The notes beneath the pieces were generated by a model. The model ran no database searches and was not told the origin of the DNA. It worked only from the letters and a program-made list of their open reading frames with translations. Positions 63,450 to 64,000 of a DNA stretch of 64,000 nt are shown here, piece after piece; within the stretch, counting starts at the first letter, position 1; each line of letters opens with the position of its first letter. The stretch comes from Roseiarcus sp963820095. GTDB taxonomy: Bacteria; Pseudomonadota; Alphaproteobacteria; Rhizobiales; Beijerinckiaceae. Position numbers and translations under genes: made by a program. Location of the stretch: NCBI GenBank assembly GCA_963820095.1, contig CAWFZA010000023.1, forward strand, positions 1 to 64,000, read 5' to 3'.

Positions 63450-64000
63450 CTTGAGCGCGTAGACCTGAACCGGGCGCGCTCAAAGCGCTTGTCACTCGCG
63501 ATGGCGCGGAGCCGCTCATCTTTTGCAGCAATGTCGTCGCTGCGCCCGACGGCGATCTCTTCTTCACCATCTCGTCGATGCGCTACAACTTCCATGACTG
63601 GAGAATAGACTTCATCGAGAACGTGCCGACAGGGCGTGTCTATCGCCGCGCGGCGGACGACGCGTTGACACGCTTGATGGACGGCTTGCGTTTCGCCAAT
63701 GGTCTCGTACGGTCACGCGACGGAAAAAGCCTCATCGTCGCGGAGACTGCAGGACGTCGTCTGCTTCGCCTGCGGCTCGCAGGCGATCGCATGGGGACAA
63801 GCGAGGTGGTCGCGGAGCTTCCCGGTTTTCCCGACAATCTCTGCACAGATCGCGACGGCGTCGTCTGGGTGGCCTTCGCGTCGGAACCGAACCCGATGCT
63901 CGAAAAGGTGTACAAGCTGCCGTTCTTTCTGCGTCGGCTCGCGGCGCGCCTACCGGAAAGCGTGCAACCCAAACCTTCGCGCGTCGCCTGGATTGCGGGT
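63450..64000 (+). pseudogene. SMP-30/gluconolactonase-like protein, 3' part, runs out of the window
   Basis: LERVDLNR, one frameshift near 63473, then ALVTRDGAEPLIFCSNVVAAPDGDLFFT (shown in part), MRYNFHDWRIDFIENVPTGRVYRR, GLRFANGLVRSRDGKSLIVAETA and LPGFPDNLCTDRDGVVWVAFAS. These are the metal-site and propeller blades of the SMP-30/strictosidine-synthase-like family and continue directly from the 5' part. The end lies beyond 64000. Confidence 0.83.

Noticed and set aside
1..64000. CRISPR arrays, tRNA or rRNA genes, prophage
   Set aside because: No regularly spaced repeats, no cloverleaf-like sequence and no phage structural genes were seen on reading both strands.

Overview
The window reads as high-G+C chromosomal DNA of an alphaproteobacterium, most likely order Hyphomicrobiales (Rhizobiales). 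The evidence is the gene set and its order: a CbtB-CbtA cobalt locus behind a cobalamin riboswitch, mmsA with a LysR regulator, a contiguous urtABCDE-ureABCEFGD urea locus, a PQQ alcohol dehydrogenase with its own caa3-type oxidase, and hrcA, aroC and ppdK of alphaproteobacterial style. The genus cannot be named from sequence alone.

Layout. 1-2.7 kb: four small enzymes of coenzyme-F420-using families (an Fgd-like glucose-6-phosphate dehydrogenase cut by the window edge, an LLM oxidoreductase, a PPOX-fold protein and a Ddn-like protein). 3-8.1 kb: a small exported protein, a Uma2 nuclease-like gene, mmsA, two divergent type II toxin-antitoxin pairs and a LysR regulator. 8.1-10.6 kb: a riboswitch-controlled cobalt operon. 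10.8-13.1 kb: a short-chain dehydrogenase and a manganese catalase fused to a YciE-like ferritin domain. 13.5-25.1 kb: a sigma-54-type promoter, the urea ABC transporter and the complete urease set, a coherent pathway from urea import to ammonia. 25.4-34.8 kb: a respiratory alcohol-oxidation locus (CtaG-like assembly factor, PQQ dehydrogenase with the lanthanide-type second Asp, cytochromes c, oxidase subunits II, I and III, a HbpS/GlcG protein and a XoxJ-like binding protein). 35-41.1 kb: an M24 peptidase-family enzyme, RidA, a dihydrodipicolinate-synthase-family lyase and a polar amino-acid ABC transporter. 41.1-46.9 kb: an RNA 2',3'-cyclic phosphodiesterase, a cytochrome P450 and three tandem AlgJ/AlgX-like SGNH proteins. 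47.2-50.4 kb: a WD40 protein, a COG0523 metallochaperone GTPase, an SH3-type exported protein and a Cys-rich protein. 50.7-52 kb: an FkbM methyltransferase next to an IS110 remnant. 52-61.8 kb: housekeeping genes (aroC, a thiamine-diphosphate enzyme, hrcA, hdeD-like, ppdK). 61.8-64 kb: an SMP-30-type gene split by a degenerate IS5-like insertion that carries a small extra gene.

Many conserved genes are broken by single-base insertions or deletions (urtB, ppdK, one amino-acid permease), and these are very dense between about 25.4 and 33.7 kb. The flanking amino-acid sequence stays conserved on both sides of each break, so I treat most of them as probable sequence errors and give the whole gene span. 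True decay is argued only for the IS110 and IS5 remnants. I saw no tRNA, rRNA or CRISPR array.
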